In this document: positions 36,055 through 44,020 of the stretch, piece after piece
How the letters are laid out: each line of letters starts with the position of its first letter
Position numbering within the stretch: position 1 is the stretch's first letter
Assembly: GCA_017557665.1 (NCBI GenBank)
Contig: JAFYYI010000084.1
Coordinates: forward strand, 27,996-91,995
DNA length: 64,000 bases
Reading direction: 5' to 3'
Source: Muribaculaceae bacterium
GTDB lineage: Bacteria; Bacteroidota; Bacteroidia; Bacteroidales; Muribaculaceae
Made by a program: the position numbers and the translations under genes
The notes under the pieces: model-generated
What the model was told of the DNA's origin: nothing
The model's input: only the letters and a program-made list of their open reading frames with translations
Database searches by the model: none

Positions 36055-36699
36055 TTATTCCAAGTTAAGAATGTAACCGATCATGGCGATGGCGTCCGAA
36101 ATGTTGACTTCTCCATCACCGTTGAAATCGGCACTCTCAATAATAATCTGGCTAGGATCATCATTCAATACGTAATTGATGAGCGCAATGGCATCACTGA
36201 TATTGACCTCGTCATCACCTGTGACATCGCCTATCGGTCCGGGGGCGATGAACCCAACTGTGGTCACCTCACTCCAAGAGCCCTTGTCGTCTCCTACCAT
36301 CCACGACAATGTGTGCTCGCCGCGGGACAAATGATTCACATCCAAATTGAGGATGCCGCTATTGTCCTCCAGCGGAGCAATCTCAATGTGCTGCACCTCA
36401 TTGTCAAACCAATACAGGCAACGTACAATCGTTGCATCGCTCTCGGCTGCCGGTACCAGGAAGAACCTCGTGACCGTTGAGCTCCACACGCCGTCGCTTC
36501 TCTGAACCCGCAAAGTGAAGGCATGCAATCCAGGATGAAGCGGAGTGATGTCAATCTCAGCCGACTCGGCGGTGAGCACCTGTCGCTCGGCAATTTTGCC
36601 GTCAATCCAGCATTCACATTGCGTGATGCTCTCCTGTGCCATCGCAGTGAGTCCTATCGCCGCAACTGCGATGAATGCAATTTTTCTGATAATATTCAT
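36055..36699 (-). CDS. Secreted protein with C-terminal dockerin-like module
   Basis: A 214-residue protein with a signal peptide (ends TAMA) and two beta-strand-rich segments of about 60 residues that resemble each other: CECWIDGKIAERQVLTA...HAFTLRVQRSDGVWSS and CLYWFDNEVQHIEIAPL...HTLSWMVGDDKGSWSE. The C terminus is a type I dockerin-like pair of EF-hand loops, GDVTGDDEVNISDAIALINYVL and DFNGDGEVNISDAIAMIGYIL, which bind calcium and in other systems dock to cohesins. No cohesin gene is in the window. The start at 36699 (MNIIRKIAFIA) is chosen over 36747, which would overlap the upstream beta-helix gene. It follows that gene by 28 bases, probably in one transcript. Confidence 0.85.
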   Translation of the reverse strand: MNIIRKIAFIAVAAIGLTAMAQESITQCECWIDGKIAERQVLTAESAEIDITPLHPGLHAFTLRVQRSDGVWSSTVTRFFLVPAAESDATIVRCLYWFDNEVQHIEIAPLEDNSGILNLDVNHLSRGEHTLSWMVGDDKGSWSEVTTVGFIAPGPIGDVTGDDEVNISDAIALINYVLNDDPSQIIIESADFNGDGEVNISDAIAMIGYILNLE

Positions 36700-36727
36700 A
36701 GTCCGTAAAGCATTTATCGATGAATAA

Positions 36728-37720
36728 TTATCTTGGATCGGCCTCATAGTTCACGTTGAGCGTACGGCCGCTCACATTGAGTTGCAGATTCTTCACTACA
36801 GGAGTGCTGGGCACTTTGTTCCAGCCCATACCGCCCGACGGACCGATGGGTGTGCCATCGGTGCCCACCCAAACATCAGGCTGCTGCAACTCCCAAGTGC
36901 GCTCGGGTGAATATGCTGCATTCTCCCCATCAGTGAAGATGTCGGCGAGTGCCACCTCATAACAGTTGGTAACCGTGGCTTGGGGATGGACTTTATTGGC
37001 ACTCACATAAATACAATTAATCATTTGCGCGAGTTTGCCTGTATACAGGTGCTGGGTGGTGCTGTTATAAGTGAAAATACAGTTTGTATAAGTGTAAGAG
37101 TTTAAATAATCACTCTCGCCTTCATAAAATCCACCTGTTAACACACAGTGGTCTACATAAATTGTGCTTCCAGAAAACCAATTGTACACAAAATAGATAC
37201 GACTATTAGAAATATGAAAATTCGTTGCATAAGCGCGAGTATTTTGATGGACACTAATGCCATAGACTACACTTTGATTTATTTGACTATTAGTCACATT
37301 ATTTGCTCTGATGTCGCCTATTCGACATCGATTGATGGTGAGATTTTCCATTTGGAGCGAATTTATATCTAAATTTCCATCCACATATATCCCCTCTAAC
37401 AACACATCAGACTCTGCTGTTATAACAAATCCGGCATCTAACTTGGTTATGTCGGTGCCAGTTTCATCCACCTGCTCAAAGCCGGCACCATAGACCGAAA
37501 TTTTCTTGGTGATAGTGGTTGGAGTAAAAGTTCCAGCCGACAGGGTAATCACATCGCCATCGACGGCATTAGCATGTGCTGCCACAAAGGCGCTCGGGCC
37601 CATGAATACGCTCGCCTGGTCGCCGTGCTGCAAAACGGCGGTTGGTTCATCGTTGGCAGCCTGAGCCTGGCCCGCTAATGCACAGCCAAGCACCAAAAGT
37701 GTAAAAATGATTTTCTTCAT
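36728..37720 (-). CDS. Right-handed beta-helix secreted protein
   Basis: A 330-residue protein with a signal peptide (ends GQAQA). The body alternates short strands and Asn-rich turns (LDINSLQMENLTINRCRIGD, YATNFHISNSRIYFVYNWFS, YVDHCVLTGG, YTNCIFTYNS), typical of a parallel beta-helix of the pectate-lyase-like fold. No catalytic signature is obvious. The coding sequence changes composition: about 37060-37440 is near one third GC by hand count, against over half in the flanking coding sequence, which is unusual within one gene. It lies upstream of, and is probably co-transcribed with, the dockerin-tailed gene. The C terminus is a short beta-rich tail (LQLNVSGRTLNVNYEADPR). Confidence 0.75.
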   Translation of the reverse strand: MKKIIFTLLVLGCALAGQAQAANDEPTAVLQHGDQASVFMGPSAFVAAHANAVDGDVITLSAGTFTPTTITKKISVYGAGFEQVDETGTDITKLDAGFVITAESDVLLEGIYVDGNLDINSLQMENLTINRCRIGDIRANNVTNSQINQSVVYGISVHQNTRAYATNFHISNSRIYFVYNWFSGSTIYVDHCVLTGGFYEGESDYLNSYTYTNCIFTYNSTTQHLYTGKLAQMINCIYVSANKVHPQATVTNCYEVALADIFTDGENAAYSPERTWELQQPDVWVGTDGTPIGPSGGMGWNKVPSTPVVKNLQLNVSGRTLNVNYEADPR

Positions 37721-37855
37721 AATGTTATTAGGTTAAATTGGTTAATAAAAATATGTTGTATCTATCGGGTTCGGATGATGGTGGTGACAGCGCTAGGAAT
37801 AAATGTGTGGGATAGGCATTGATATATGTGGTTTTGGAGATATATTATTGGATTA

Positions 37856-37863
37856 CAAAGTTA
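37856..37863 (-). promoter_or_regulatory. Promoter -7 element for the beta-helix/dockerin operon
   Basis: TAACTTTG on the minus strand about 135 bases before the start, giving a long leader. The -33 is unclear. Confidence 0.4.
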
Positions 37864-37896
37864 CTGCATCACTGTTTTTGTGGACTCTTAAAATGT

Positions 37897-37935
37897 AAAA
37901 ACCGACTCTCAATTTATCTTTTGAGAGTCGTTTTT
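37897..37935. terminator. Bidirectional terminator
   Basis: GACTCTCAA (37904-37912) pairs with TTGAGAGTC (37921-37929), flanked by A runs on the left and GTTTTT on the right. Confidence 0.75.
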
Positions 37936-37964
37936 GCCATCTGGCCAGCCGCACTCTTATGAGA

Positions 37965-38082
37965 AACTACGAATTTCACGAATTTAACTATGAACTGCAC
38001 CCCAAAAGTTTTGTGTCTATCTTTTGGGGTGCAAACCATGAATACGGATGCTTAATTAGTTAAATTCGCGTAATTCGTAGTT
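37965..38082. repeat. Nested 118-base inverted repeat
   Basis: Outer 26-base arms (37965-37990 and 38057-38082) match as inverted copies at 23 of 26 positions and enclose an inner perfect 13-base hairpin, TGCACCCCAAAAG (37996-38008) with CTTTTGGGGTGCA (38021-38033). It lies immediately 3' of the Kelch-AraC gene and contains no gene. Confidence 0.8.
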
Positions 38083-38092
38083 AAAAAGGAGA

Positions 38093-39817
38093 TTAGCGGT
38101 TTTTCCAGGCACTGGGGGTTGTGCCGATGATGGCCTTGAAGATGCGATAGAACGAGGCTTCGCTGGGAAAGCCCGATTTTACACACACCTCGGCAATCTT
38201 GATGTCGGGCTGACTGCGCAGCAGTTCTTGGGCGTAGGCTACACGATAGGTGTTGACGAACTGCGGGAACGAGCAGTTGCGCTGCGAGTTGATGCAGGCC
38301 GAGATCGCGCTGCGATTGATGCCCAATGCTATCACGAGGTCGGTGATTTTCAGGTTAGGGTTCATAAAGAGTTGCTGCTGTTCCATCAACTCACAGATGC
38401 GCTGCATGAGCTCAGCGTAGTCCATACCGGCATCTGGTGTCTCCTGGATTACCCCGTTAGTCGCCACATCGGGCGTTTCAGTTTCGTTCATCGGTTTGTG
38501 TTTCCTGTGGCGGTACAGCCACCAAGTCAGCCCTGTCGCTAGCACAGCGATGGCCAAGGCAAGAAGCGCCCACCCCCACCAAGGAAATCCCATGCCTACT
38601 ACTTGGGCATTAGGGCTGACGTTCAGCAGCCAGGTGGCTGCTGAAGGCTTGAAATTGTTCTGCGCCGGGATTCCGCCCACCATCATCAGGCTGCCGTCAT
38701 CGGTCATTAGGGAGGAGCGGATGTCAAAGTCCTTGAGTTCATCGGTATAGCCTAACGACAAGCGTGCGGGAACCGTGGCATAGTCGATGATGAGGACATA
38801 GACGCGCGCCGCATCGAGTTTCGGAGATTGGCAGTACTTGTCGGGGTCAGAACCCAATATATAAGCCCGACGATTATGACGGTCGGCATAGATGGTCGCA
38901 TCATAATAGATCTTGCCCCATTTGCAGCTCATCGGCACGGGGACATCGGTGGGCAACAGCGAGAACTGCCCATTGGTCACACGGGCAATCGCCGCTTGTC
39001 CCTGCTCGTTCTCGACCATCAACAAATAGGAATAATCGCCTTGGGACTCATTGCCAATAAATGCACTTGCCGAGTTATCGGCATAATATCCACCAGGCAG
39101 TCCCCACTCCTCGAGCAAGGGTTCACGGTAAGCCTCGCCGTGTAGGCGGTCAATCACCGGGTGGGGTGTGAACTGTCCCTTAGAATCAATCGGAGAGAAG
39201 ATGATGGCATCATCCTTGGCGGTACGCAGGATGTAAGGATTTGCACGTCCACTGTTCACGCCTTTCATAGGGACGAAACCGGCCTTGCCATCATACATCT
39301 CGATGGCATCATCGTGATGCCAGTTGCCAGCGATGACAGCACGATTATCGTCCAACGCAAGGGCCGATGCCAATGCCCGCTTAGTGTCAAGACTGCCAAA
39401 TCCCTCGCAGGTGTGCGACAGCGGGTCATAGAGTTCCACCTCGAAACTCTGCCCGATGCCCAAATTGCGCTCATGCCCACCGCCGATTAATACCTTGCAC
39501 GATGAAAGCTGTACAGCAAAGCCGTCATCATGAGAGAACGCCGAGGGCACCTGCGTCCACTTTCCGTCCTTGTAGTACTCTATGGTAGCAGTGGGCACAA
39601 AATTGGTGGTGTGGCCGCCTATCATCGTTGGTTCACCGTTCAAGCATAGTCGCGAGTGTCCGAATCGGGGCATGTTCAAGTCTGCCAGACGCTCGGCCTC
39701 AATCTTCACAACGGGACACGCGTTATTGCCCTTGGCCAGTAGGGTCAATGGCAACAGTGCTATTAAGCAGCAAAATATGGTGAGACTCCTCTTCGTCGGA
39801 AAAGTCACGACTACCAT
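38093..39817 (-). CDS. Kelch-like periplasmic sensor fused to AraC regulator through a membrane helix
   Basis: A 574-residue one-component regulator. The N-terminal signal/anchor (about residues 10-28) is followed by a propeller of Kelch-like blades to about residue 410 (RFGHSRLCLNGEPTMIGGHT, DGFAVQLSSCKVLIGGG, GSLMMVGGIPAQNNF). A membrane helix lies at about 414-437 (WWGWALLALAIAVLATGLTWW) and a basic stop (RHRKHK) follows. The C-terminal ~110 residues are an AraC/XylS HTH pair: LKITDLVIALGINRSAISACI, then KIAEVCVKSGFPSEASFYRIFK and GTTPSAWKNR. It should sense a periplasmic or envelope cue and bind DNA from the membrane. The nearest genes are secreted proteins, possible targets. Confidence 0.85.
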   Translation of the reverse strand: MVVVTFPTKRSLTIFCCLIALLPLTLLAKGNNACPVVKIEAERLADLNMPRFGHSRLCLNGEPTMIGGHTTNFVPTATIEYYKDGKWTQVPSAFSHDDGFAVQLSSCKVLIGGGHERNLGIGQSFEVELYDPLSHTCEGFGSLDTKRALASALALDDNRAVIAGNWHHDDAIEMYDGKAGFVPMKGVNSGRANPYILRTAKDDAIIFSPIDSKGQFTPHPVIDRLHGEAYREPLLEEWGLPGGYYADNSASAFIGNESQGDYSYLLMVENEQGQAAIARVTNGQFSLLPTDVPVPMSCKWGKIYYDATIYADRHNRRAYILGSDPDKYCQSPKLDAARVYVLIIDYATVPARLSLGYTDELKDFDIRSSLMTDDGSLMMVGGIPAQNNFKPSAATWLLNVSPNAQVVGMGFPWWGWALLALAIAVLATGLTWWLYRHRKHKPMNETETPDVATNGVIQETPDAGMDYAELMQRICELMEQQQLFMNPNLKITDLVIALGINRSAISACINSQRNCSFPQFVNTYRVAYAQELLRSQPDIKIAEVCVKSGFPSEASFYRIFKAIIGTTPSAWKNR

Positions 39818-39825
39818 CCTATAAA

Positions 39826-39873
39826 AATCTCACGCCAAATCACTGTTGTATTTGAGCGGTTTAGCGTGAGATT
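39826..39873 (-). terminator. Terminator after the Cys-rich repeat gene
   Basis: AATCTCACGC (39826-39835) pairs with GCGTGAGATT (39864-39873). On the minus strand it is followed by TTTTTAT, ending the Cys-rich gene before the Kelch-AraC start at 39817. Confidence 0.75.
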
Positions 39874-39895
39874 AGAAATTTGTGTGGAAGAAAGA

Positions 39896-40609
39896 TCAGT
39901 TCTTCTTGGCCTTTTCCTTGCAGTCGGGGCACTGCTGGTCGGCAGGCTTGGTGCAGGGCTGACCATCCTTGTGGTCCTTGCACTCGTGCTTCATGCCCTC
40001 GGCCTTCTTGCACTCCTGGGCAGCACCTTTCTTGCACTCATGCTTCATGCCTTCCTTGCACTCCTGGCCGGCACCCTTCTTGCACTCGTGCTTCATGCCT
40101 TCCTTGCATGCCTGGCCTTCGCCTTTCTTGCACTCGTGCTTCATGCCTTCCTTGCACTCCTGGCCTTCGCCTTTCTTGCACTCGTGCTTCATGCCTTCCT
40201 TGCACTCCTGGCCAGCGCCTTTCTTGCACTCGTGCTTCATGCCTTCCTTGCATTCCTGGCCAGCGCCTTTCTTGCACTCATGCTTGGGAGCGTTAGCGGC
40301 CTTGGCCTTGCAGTCGGGGCACTGCTGGTCGGCAGGCTTGGTACAGGGCTGACCGTCCTTGTGGTCCTTGCACTCATGCTTGGGTTCTTTTTCTAAAACA
40401 ATTTCCTCCTGGATTACTCGAGGCGATCCCTTCACCACCTGGGGCCTGTCATAGCCAGTGGGAATATCGTTGCCGGTAGGATTCTTTGACAGATGACGAT
40501 TTGCGACACGATCGGGTTCCTCCTGCGTGTTGGTGGGAGCGGGAGTTTGAGCCATCAATACACTGCTGGCAAATGCCACAGCAGCAAGAGTCAATAAGAA
40601 TTTCTTCAT
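39896..40609 (-). CDS. Cys-rich 16-residue tandem repeat protein
   Basis: A 237-residue exported protein with a signal peptide cleaved after VLMA (MKKFLLTLAAVAFASSVLMA). After a polar region come six tandem units of about 16 residues, KHECKKGAGQECKEGM or close variants, each with one His and two Cys, encoded by near-identical 48-base repeats. They are bracketed by two near-identical 26-residue segments, KHECKDHKDGQPCTKP and ADQQCPDCK, giving an A-B6-A layout. There are 20 Cys in about 217 mature residues, with frequent Lys and Glu. This suggests metal binding (soft ions or zinc) or disulfide-linked assembly in the periplasm; neither is proven. No neighbour is a known metal-efflux gene. It stands alone, with a terminator to the AraC-type gene. 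Confidence 0.75.
   Translation of the reverse strand: MKKFLLTLAAVAFASSVLMAQTPAPTNTQEEPDRVANRHLSKNPTGNDIPTGYDRPQVVKGSPRVIQEEIVLEKEPKHECKDHKDGQPCTKPADQQCPDCKAKAANAPKHECKKGAGQECKEGMKHECKKGAGQECKEGMKHECKKGEGQECKEGMKHECKKGEGQACKEGMKHECKKGAGQECKEGMKHECKKGAAQECKKAEGMKHECKDHKDGQPCTKPADQQCPDCKEKAKKN
39980..40290 (-). repeat. 48-base in-frame tandem repeats
   Basis: About six copies of a 48-base unit inside the Cys-rich gene, with only a few substitutions between copies. Such a tract can expand or contract by slippage in frame. Confidence 0.85.
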
Positions 40610-40723
40610 GTTTCTGTTTCAGTTTTGATGATAATGTACTTTGGTTTTGCGGCGCCAAAATTAAAAATAAAATCCGAAATAATTGACGATTTAAGCTTTT
40701 TTTGGTTTAATAACGGCTTGAAA

Positions 40724-40755
40724 TTTGAATTTTGTTTATAAAACGTGTACTTTTG
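40724..40755 (+). promoter_or_regulatory. Promoter of panB
   Basis: TTTG at 40724-40727, 20 bases, TACTTTTG at 40748-40755: a full match to the Bacteroidetes form, with a leader of about 40 bases. Confidence 0.75.
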
Positions 40756-40798
40756 CAGCCATTCACATAAATAATTAAGATATAATCCATTTACAATC

Positions 40799-41620
40799 AT
40801 GTCAACCTATACCGTTTCAGACCCTCGCAAGGTCACGACCAAGCGCATCGCCGACATGCGCATCGCCGGTGAGAAAATCGCGATGATTACCGCCTATGAC
40901 TACACCATGGCCACGCTCGTGGACCAAGCCGGCATAGACATCATCCTGGTGGGCGACAGTGCCAGCAACGTCATGCAGGGCAACGCCACCACCATCCCCA
41001 TCACTATCGACGACATGATTGTGTATGGCCGCACCGTGGCACGAGCCGTCAAGCGCGCGATGGTCATTGTGGATATGCCTTTCGGCACCTACCAGGGCGA
41101 CCCCATGGACGCGCAGCGCAATGCCGTGCGCATCATGCAAGAGACCGGCGCCGACGGCGTGAAACTGGAGGGAGGCCGCGAGATGCGTGCTGCCATCGAG
41201 ATGATCCTGCGTGCCGGCATCCCCGTGATGGGACATCTGGGCCTGACACCGCAGAGTATCAACAAGTTCGGCACCTATGCCACGCGTGCCGAGGATGAGG
41301 CCGAGGCCACACGCCTGCTGGCCGACGCCAAGGTGCTGGCCGAAATCGGCTGCTTCGGTATCGTGCTGGAGAAGATTCCCGCCACGCTGGCTGCCAAGGT
41401 CACCCAAAGCATCAACGTGCCCACCATCGGCATCGGTGGCGGCCCCGCGTGCAGTGGCCAGGTGCTCGTGCTGCACGACATGCTAGGCCTGAACCGCGAG
41501 TTCAAGCCCAAGTTCCTGCGCGTGTACAACAACTTGGGCGAGCAGATTATCGACAGCGTCGGCAGTTACATCACCGACGTCAAGAGCGGCGACTTCCCCA
41601 ACGAGAACGAACAATATTGA
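40799..41620 (+). CDS. panB: 3-methyl-2-oxobutanoate hydroxymethyltransferase
   Basis: A 273-residue cytoplasmic enzyme that transfers a one-carbon unit from methylene-tetrahydrofolate to 2-oxoisovalerate, the first step of pantothenate and coenzyme A synthesis. Family motifs: MITAYDYTMATLVDQAGID, ILVGDSASNVMQG, VDMPFGTYQ, VKLEGG, PVMGHLGLTPQS, IGIGGGPACSGQVLVLHDMLG. The length is normal (E. coli 264). It is a single gene with its own promoter and terminator; no panC or panD is adjacent in view. Confidence 0.97.
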   Translation: MSTYTVSDPRKVTTKRIADMRIAGEKIAMITAYDYTMATLVDQAGIDIILVGDSASNVMQGNATTIPITIDDMIVYGRTVARAVKRAMVIVDMPFGTYQGDPMDAQRNAVRIMQETGADGVKLEGGREMRAAIEMILRAGIPVMGHLGLTPQSINKFGTYATRAEDEAEATRLLADAKVLAEIGCFGIVLEKIPATLAAKVTQSINVPTIGIGGGPACSGQVLVLHDMLGLNREFKPKFLRVYNNLGEQIIDSVGSYITDVKSGDFPNENEQY

Positions 41621-41673
41621 TGCTCGCTAGCAGTTTAGAGTATAAAGTCTAGAGATTAGAGAATATTTCCCTG

Positions 41674-41700
41674 AGCCGTGGCTTTGTCACGGCTTTTTTC
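41674..41700 (+). terminator. Terminator of panB, inside the MATE gene end
   Basis: AGCCGTG (41674-41680) pairs with CACGGCT (41688-41694), then TTTTTT. The right arm and U run encode the last codons and stop of the convergent MATE gene (41687). Confidence 0.85.
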
Positions 41701-43030
41701 GTAGTGTGGTGCGGAAGAAGTGGGCGGTGAGTGGGATGGCTAGCAGGAAGGCGAGGACGTCACACACAGCCTGACAAATCTCGACACCGAAGAGGCCCAT
41801 CAGGCGGGGCAGGATGAGAATCAGGGGGATGAAGAAGATGCCGTTGCGGGCTGCAGCGAGGATGTTGGCCGACAAGCTCTGCCCCGTGGTCTGCAACGTC
41901 ATATTGCACACGGTGACCACAGCCGCCATGGGCAAGGCGACGAGTTGCCAACGCAGGGCCACGGCACCCACTGCAACGACCTCGGGGTCGTCACGCAGCA
42001 GGTCAACCAATTCCTCGGCGAATACAAAGGCGGGGCCGCACATCACCACCAGCACGGCCATGTCGAGCAGAATCGTGAAGTAAAAACCGCGACGCAGACG
42101 TTTATACAGGCCTGCACCGTAGTTGAATCCGCAGAAGGGCTGATAACCCTGCCCCACCCCGATGATGATGGCAAAGATGATGAACGCCAAGCGCGACACG
42201 ATCGACATGCCGGCAATGGCCGCATCGCCATAGACGCCTGCTGCCACATTGAGCATCAACGTGGCAATGCTGGCGAGGGCTTGACGCGTGAGCGACGGCG
42301 TGCCGCCCTTGAGAATTTCTTGCTGGAAATGCCAGCGGCGAGAGGCCTGCTTGAGGTCGATGGGGATGTTCTCGCCGCGTCGCGACATCACCCACAGCAC
42401 GATAAAGCCGAACAGCTGGCTCAGCACGGTGCCGATGGCGGTGCCCAAGATTCCCAAGCCGAAGGTGAACATGAACAGCGGCACCAATACCACATTGAGC
42501 ACCGCGCCCGAAATCATACCATACATCGCCTGGGTAGCGTTGCCCTGGAAGCGCATCTGATTGTTGATGACCATCGAGGCGGTCATCAACGGCGCACCCA
42601 ACAGGATGACACCCATGAACTGCATCGTATAGGGCAAAATGGTGGGTGTAGAACCCAATGCGATGGACAACGGCTCAAGGAAAATGAGTCCTAAAATAGT
42701 GATTATCAAGCCGCAGATGATGCTACCGACAAATGAGGTGGCCGCCATCTGACGCGCCTCGTCGAGGCGCTTTGCCCCCAAATGGCGCGACATGTAGGTG
42801 CCAGAGCCTTGACCAAAGAGGAATCCGATAGACTGGATAATCGCCATCACGGGGAACACCACACCGACTGCAGCAGTGGCCTGGGTGTTGATGAGGCCCA
42901 CAAAATAGGTATCCACCAGATTATAGATACTCGTGACAAGCATACTGATGATTGTGGGCACTGCCATCGCCGGAATCACGCGACGAATGGGTGCCGTGGT
43001 CAGGAAAGTATGGTTGTCTTGCTTACGCAT
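41687..43030 (-). CDS. MATE family efflux transporter
   Basis: A 447-residue inner membrane protein with 12 hydrophobic helices in two halves of six, the layout of multidrug and toxic compound extrusion transporters. The first half begins with IRRVIPAMAVPTIISMLVTSIYNLVDTYFVG, and the second shows GAGLYKRLRRGFYFT, both family-typical. Such proteins export cationic compounds using sodium or proton gradients; the substrate is unknown. A minus-strand TACCTTTG precedes it. The 3' end overlaps the panB terminator hairpin. Confidence 0.93.
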   Translation of the reverse strand: MRKQDNHTFLTTAPIRRVIPAMAVPTIISMLVTSIYNLVDTYFVGLINTQATAAVGVVFPVMAIIQSIGFLFGQGSGTYMSRHLGAKRLDEARQMAATSFVGSIICGLIITILGLIFLEPLSIALGSTPTILPYTMQFMGVILLGAPLMTASMVINNQMRFQGNATQAMYGMISGAVLNVVLVPLFMFTFGLGILGTAIGTVLSQLFGFIVLWVMSRRGENIPIDLKQASRRWHFQQEILKGGTPSLTRQALASIATLMLNVAAGVYGDAAIAGMSIVSRLAFIIFAIIIGVGQGYQPFCGFNYGAGLYKRLRRGFYFTILLDMAVLVVMCGPAFVFAEELVDLLRDDPEVVAVGAVALRWQLVALPMAAVVTVCNMTLQTTGQSLSANILAAARNGIFFIPLILILPRLMGLFGVEICQAVCDVLAFLLAIPLTAHFFRTTLRKKP

Positions 43031-43059
43031 CGAGAATCTTGGTATTTTTTTTGAGGGTG

Positions 43060-43067
43060 CAAAGGTA
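43060..43067 (-). promoter_or_regulatory. Promoter -7 element for the MATE gene
   Basis: TACCTTTG on the minus strand, 30 bases before the start; the -33 region is not a clear TTTG. Confidence 0.55.
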
Positions 43068-43286
43068 CAAAAAAGACTTTAGACTTTAGACCTTAGACTT
43101 TAGTTTTTGTTTGTTAGCGGCCTGAGAGGGGGGATGGGACGGAGAAAACGGAGAGAACGGATTTAACGGAACTGACAAAAAGAACAGGTGGGGCGAGTTG
43201 GCACTCGCGCCATTGCTTGGAAGCGGATGCCCCTTTAACCTCTAACCTTTAACCTCTAATCATTAACCTGCGAGCGAAGCGAGCAT
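43068..43286. repeat. Intergenic degenerate heptad repeats
   Basis: Imperfect short repeats of AGACTTT type (43073-43101) and of TTAACCT/CTAACCT type (43231-43268) flank a segment of GGA-AACGG-rich sequence (43138-43170). No gene is evident. Confidence 0.5.
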
Positions 43287-43961
43287 TCAAAGTAACCAGT
43301 GGATGCCCTTGACGACGCGCAGGGGAGGGTTCTTGAAGTGGTTGCCGGGGTTGAATTCAAACTTGGTGGGGATGCCGCGCTCGGTCAACAGGGCGGCGAC
43401 GGCTTGGGTGCGCTCACCGACGGTCTGCAAGACGGCATTGCGCGATGTGCTCTCCTGTTCGCCCACCGAAAGGTAGGCTCCCTGCAGGGGCACTGCCAAT
43501 TCATGCTCTCGGGCATATTCAAACCATCCTGGGTACCACATCGATCCCGATGCTGACAGAATGCGGGTGAACAAGTCGGTTTGGAAGGCCGTCCACACGG
43601 CAAACAGTCCGCCCAGCGAGTAGCCTGCCAGGCAACGCCATGCGGGTGGCGCATCGAGCAGACGCTCCACCTGCGGCACGATGTCGTCGGTGAGCAAGGG
43701 CAGCAGTTCGGGGGCTCCGCCAGTGAAGCGGTCGTCCCGTGACACCACCGTCTCGACGGGCCACGGCGACAGTTCCTGATTCCAGTACAGGCCACTGATG
43801 GTCACGAGGTTAAATCCCTTGCAACCCACCTGCTTGCAGGCCTCCAGCAACAACTGCCCATTCTCATGATAATCAATCGAATAGACCAGCGGAACTGGGC
43901 CATCTACCAACTTGTACAAGCACACCCGTCGGTGCCCGAATAACAATTCTTGAACTTCCAT
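43287..43961 (-). CDS. Alpha/beta hydrolase (esterase family, COG2819-like)
   Basis: A 224-residue cytoplasmic alpha/beta hydrolase. The nucleophile elbow GYSLGG lies around residue 115, and a His near GNHFKNPP at the C terminus fits the catalytic His. The family includes esterases such as IroE and S-formylglutathione hydrolase relatives, but the segment VETVVSRDDRFTGGAPELLPLL suggests a predicted hydrolase without assigned substrate. No signal peptide is seen. It is divergent from the CPBP gene; promoter not identified. Confidence 0.82.
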   Translation of the reverse strand: MEVQELLFGHRRVCLYKLVDGPVPLVYSIDYHENGQLLLEACKQVGCKGFNLVTISGLYWNQELSPWPVETVVSRDDRFTGGAPELLPLLTDDIVPQVERLLDAPPAWRCLAGYSLGGLFAVWTAFQTDLFTRILSASGSMWYPGWFEYAREHELAVPLQGAYLSVGEQESTSRNAVLQTVGERTQAVAALLTERGIPTKFEFNPGNHFKNPPLRVVKGIHWLL

Positions 43962-43986
43962 AGCGACAAAATTACAAATTTAATGC

Positions 43987-43994
43987 TACCTTTG
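43987..43994 (+). promoter_or_regulatory. Promoter -7 element for the CPBP gene
   Basis: TACCTTTG at 43987-43994, 27 bases before the start at 44021; the in-frame TTG at 44015 is rejected in favour of the ATG. Confidence 0.6.
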
Positions 43995-44020
43995 TAGTCG
44001 GGACTCAACTTTTTTTGACT

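Larger units (their letters stand above)
37721..38092. other. Spacer with promoter, terminators and nested inverted repeat
   Basis: No gene is evident. It holds a minus-strand TAACTTTG promoter element for the beta-helix gene (37863-37856), a bidirectional terminator at 37897-37935 and the nested inverted repeat at 37965-38082. Confidence 0.6.

Noticed and set aside
37965..38082. Invertible promoter segment
   Set aside because: The arms are imperfect (23 of 26) and no good promoter lies inside, so inversion is only a hypothesis to test.
39980..40290. CRISPR-like array of 48-base repeats
   Set aside because: The units are contiguous without spacers, in frame, and encode a protein repeat.
39866..40396. 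Leu/Ala-rich plus-strand frame that looks like a membrane protein with repeats
   Set aside because: It is the antisense of the 48-base Cys-rich repeats; the minus frame has a proper signal peptide.
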